Positions 63,983 through 64,000 of a DNA stretch of 64,000 nucleotides are shown here, piece by piece. The notes under the pieces were generated by a model. The model made no database searches and was not told the origin of the DNA. It saw nothing but the letters and a program-made list of their open reading frames with translations. The stretch covers positions 124,001 through 188,000 of the forward strand of contig QUJA01000001.1 in assembly GCA_003480425.1 (NCBI GenBank). The letters are read 5' to 3'. This DNA comes from Firmicutes bacterium AM31-12AC (lineage in GTDB: Bacteria; Bacillota; Clostridia; Lachnospirales; Lachnospiraceae). A program made the translations under genes and the position numbers. Within the stretch, counting starts at the first letter, position 1. Each line of letters starts with the position of its first letter.

Positions 63983-64000
63983 GTGCCTGCGGCGGTCGCT

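Overview
This window is about 64 kb of low-GC chromosomal backbone DNA from a strictly anaerobic, endospore-forming Firmicute. Gene content and order fit a gut-type Lachnospiraceae (Clostridia): an Rnf complex, a sodium-dependent decarboxylase operon, an [FeFe] hydrogenase, MurT/GatD, spo0A, spoIVB and a full spoIIIA operon. The family-level placement is inferred from content; no rRNA is present. I see no prophage, intact transposase, tRNA or CRISPR array. Most genes lie on the minus strand.

Layout. 1-3026: the 5' part of ruvB, then ruvA, a Gx_transp membrane protein and a NusG-domain-II protein (minus strand), divergent from the flavin transferase apbE. 3101-8085: rnfCDGEAB, the Na+/H+-pumping ferredoxin:NAD+ oxidoreductase whose RnfG and RnfD are expected ApbE substrates. 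8341-14963: pepP, a MurR/RpiR regulator, a YhiN-type flavoprotein, cmk, ispH and an S1-domain protein. 15339-20554: a biotin-dependent sodium pump operon with two different carboxyltransferases. 20721-26653: two D,D-carboxypeptidases, scpA/scpB, a membrane metallophosphatase and a J-domain protein. 26675-34101: two P-type ATPases flanking murT-gatD. The second ATPase has its own promoter and a yybP-ykoY (manganese) riboswitch followed by a terminator. 34361-38984: gdhA, rpsU (missed by length-filtered ORF calling) and alaS. 39116-46043: an [FeFe] hydrogenase, split methionine synthase (metH plus a separate activation-domain gene), metF and glgA. 46172-63870: the classic Firmicute block spo0A-spoIVB-recN-argR-nadK-tlyA-dxs-ispA-xseB-xseA-nusB-asp23-(prfC)-spoIIIAH to AA.

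How it works together. The energy genes form a sodium/ferredoxin economy: the hydrogenase and Rnf handle reduced ferredoxin, and Rnf and the Oad-type decarboxylase build an ion gradient. The right-hand third couples DNA repair, isoprenoid synthesis and sporulation control. A perfect 0A box sits upstream of spo0A and a sigma-E-like promoter precedes spoIIIAA.

Caution. Four genes (pepP, a dacF-like gene, the riboswitch-linked ATPase, spoIIIAE) are broken by five frameshifts. Every one is repaired by restoring one base in a short run. This looks more like single-base deletion errors in the sequence than real gene decay. The strongest regulatory discovery is the manganese riboswitch. The least explained DNA is the multi-hairpin leader at 15011-15177 and the direct-repeat-flanked segment at 35869-35958.
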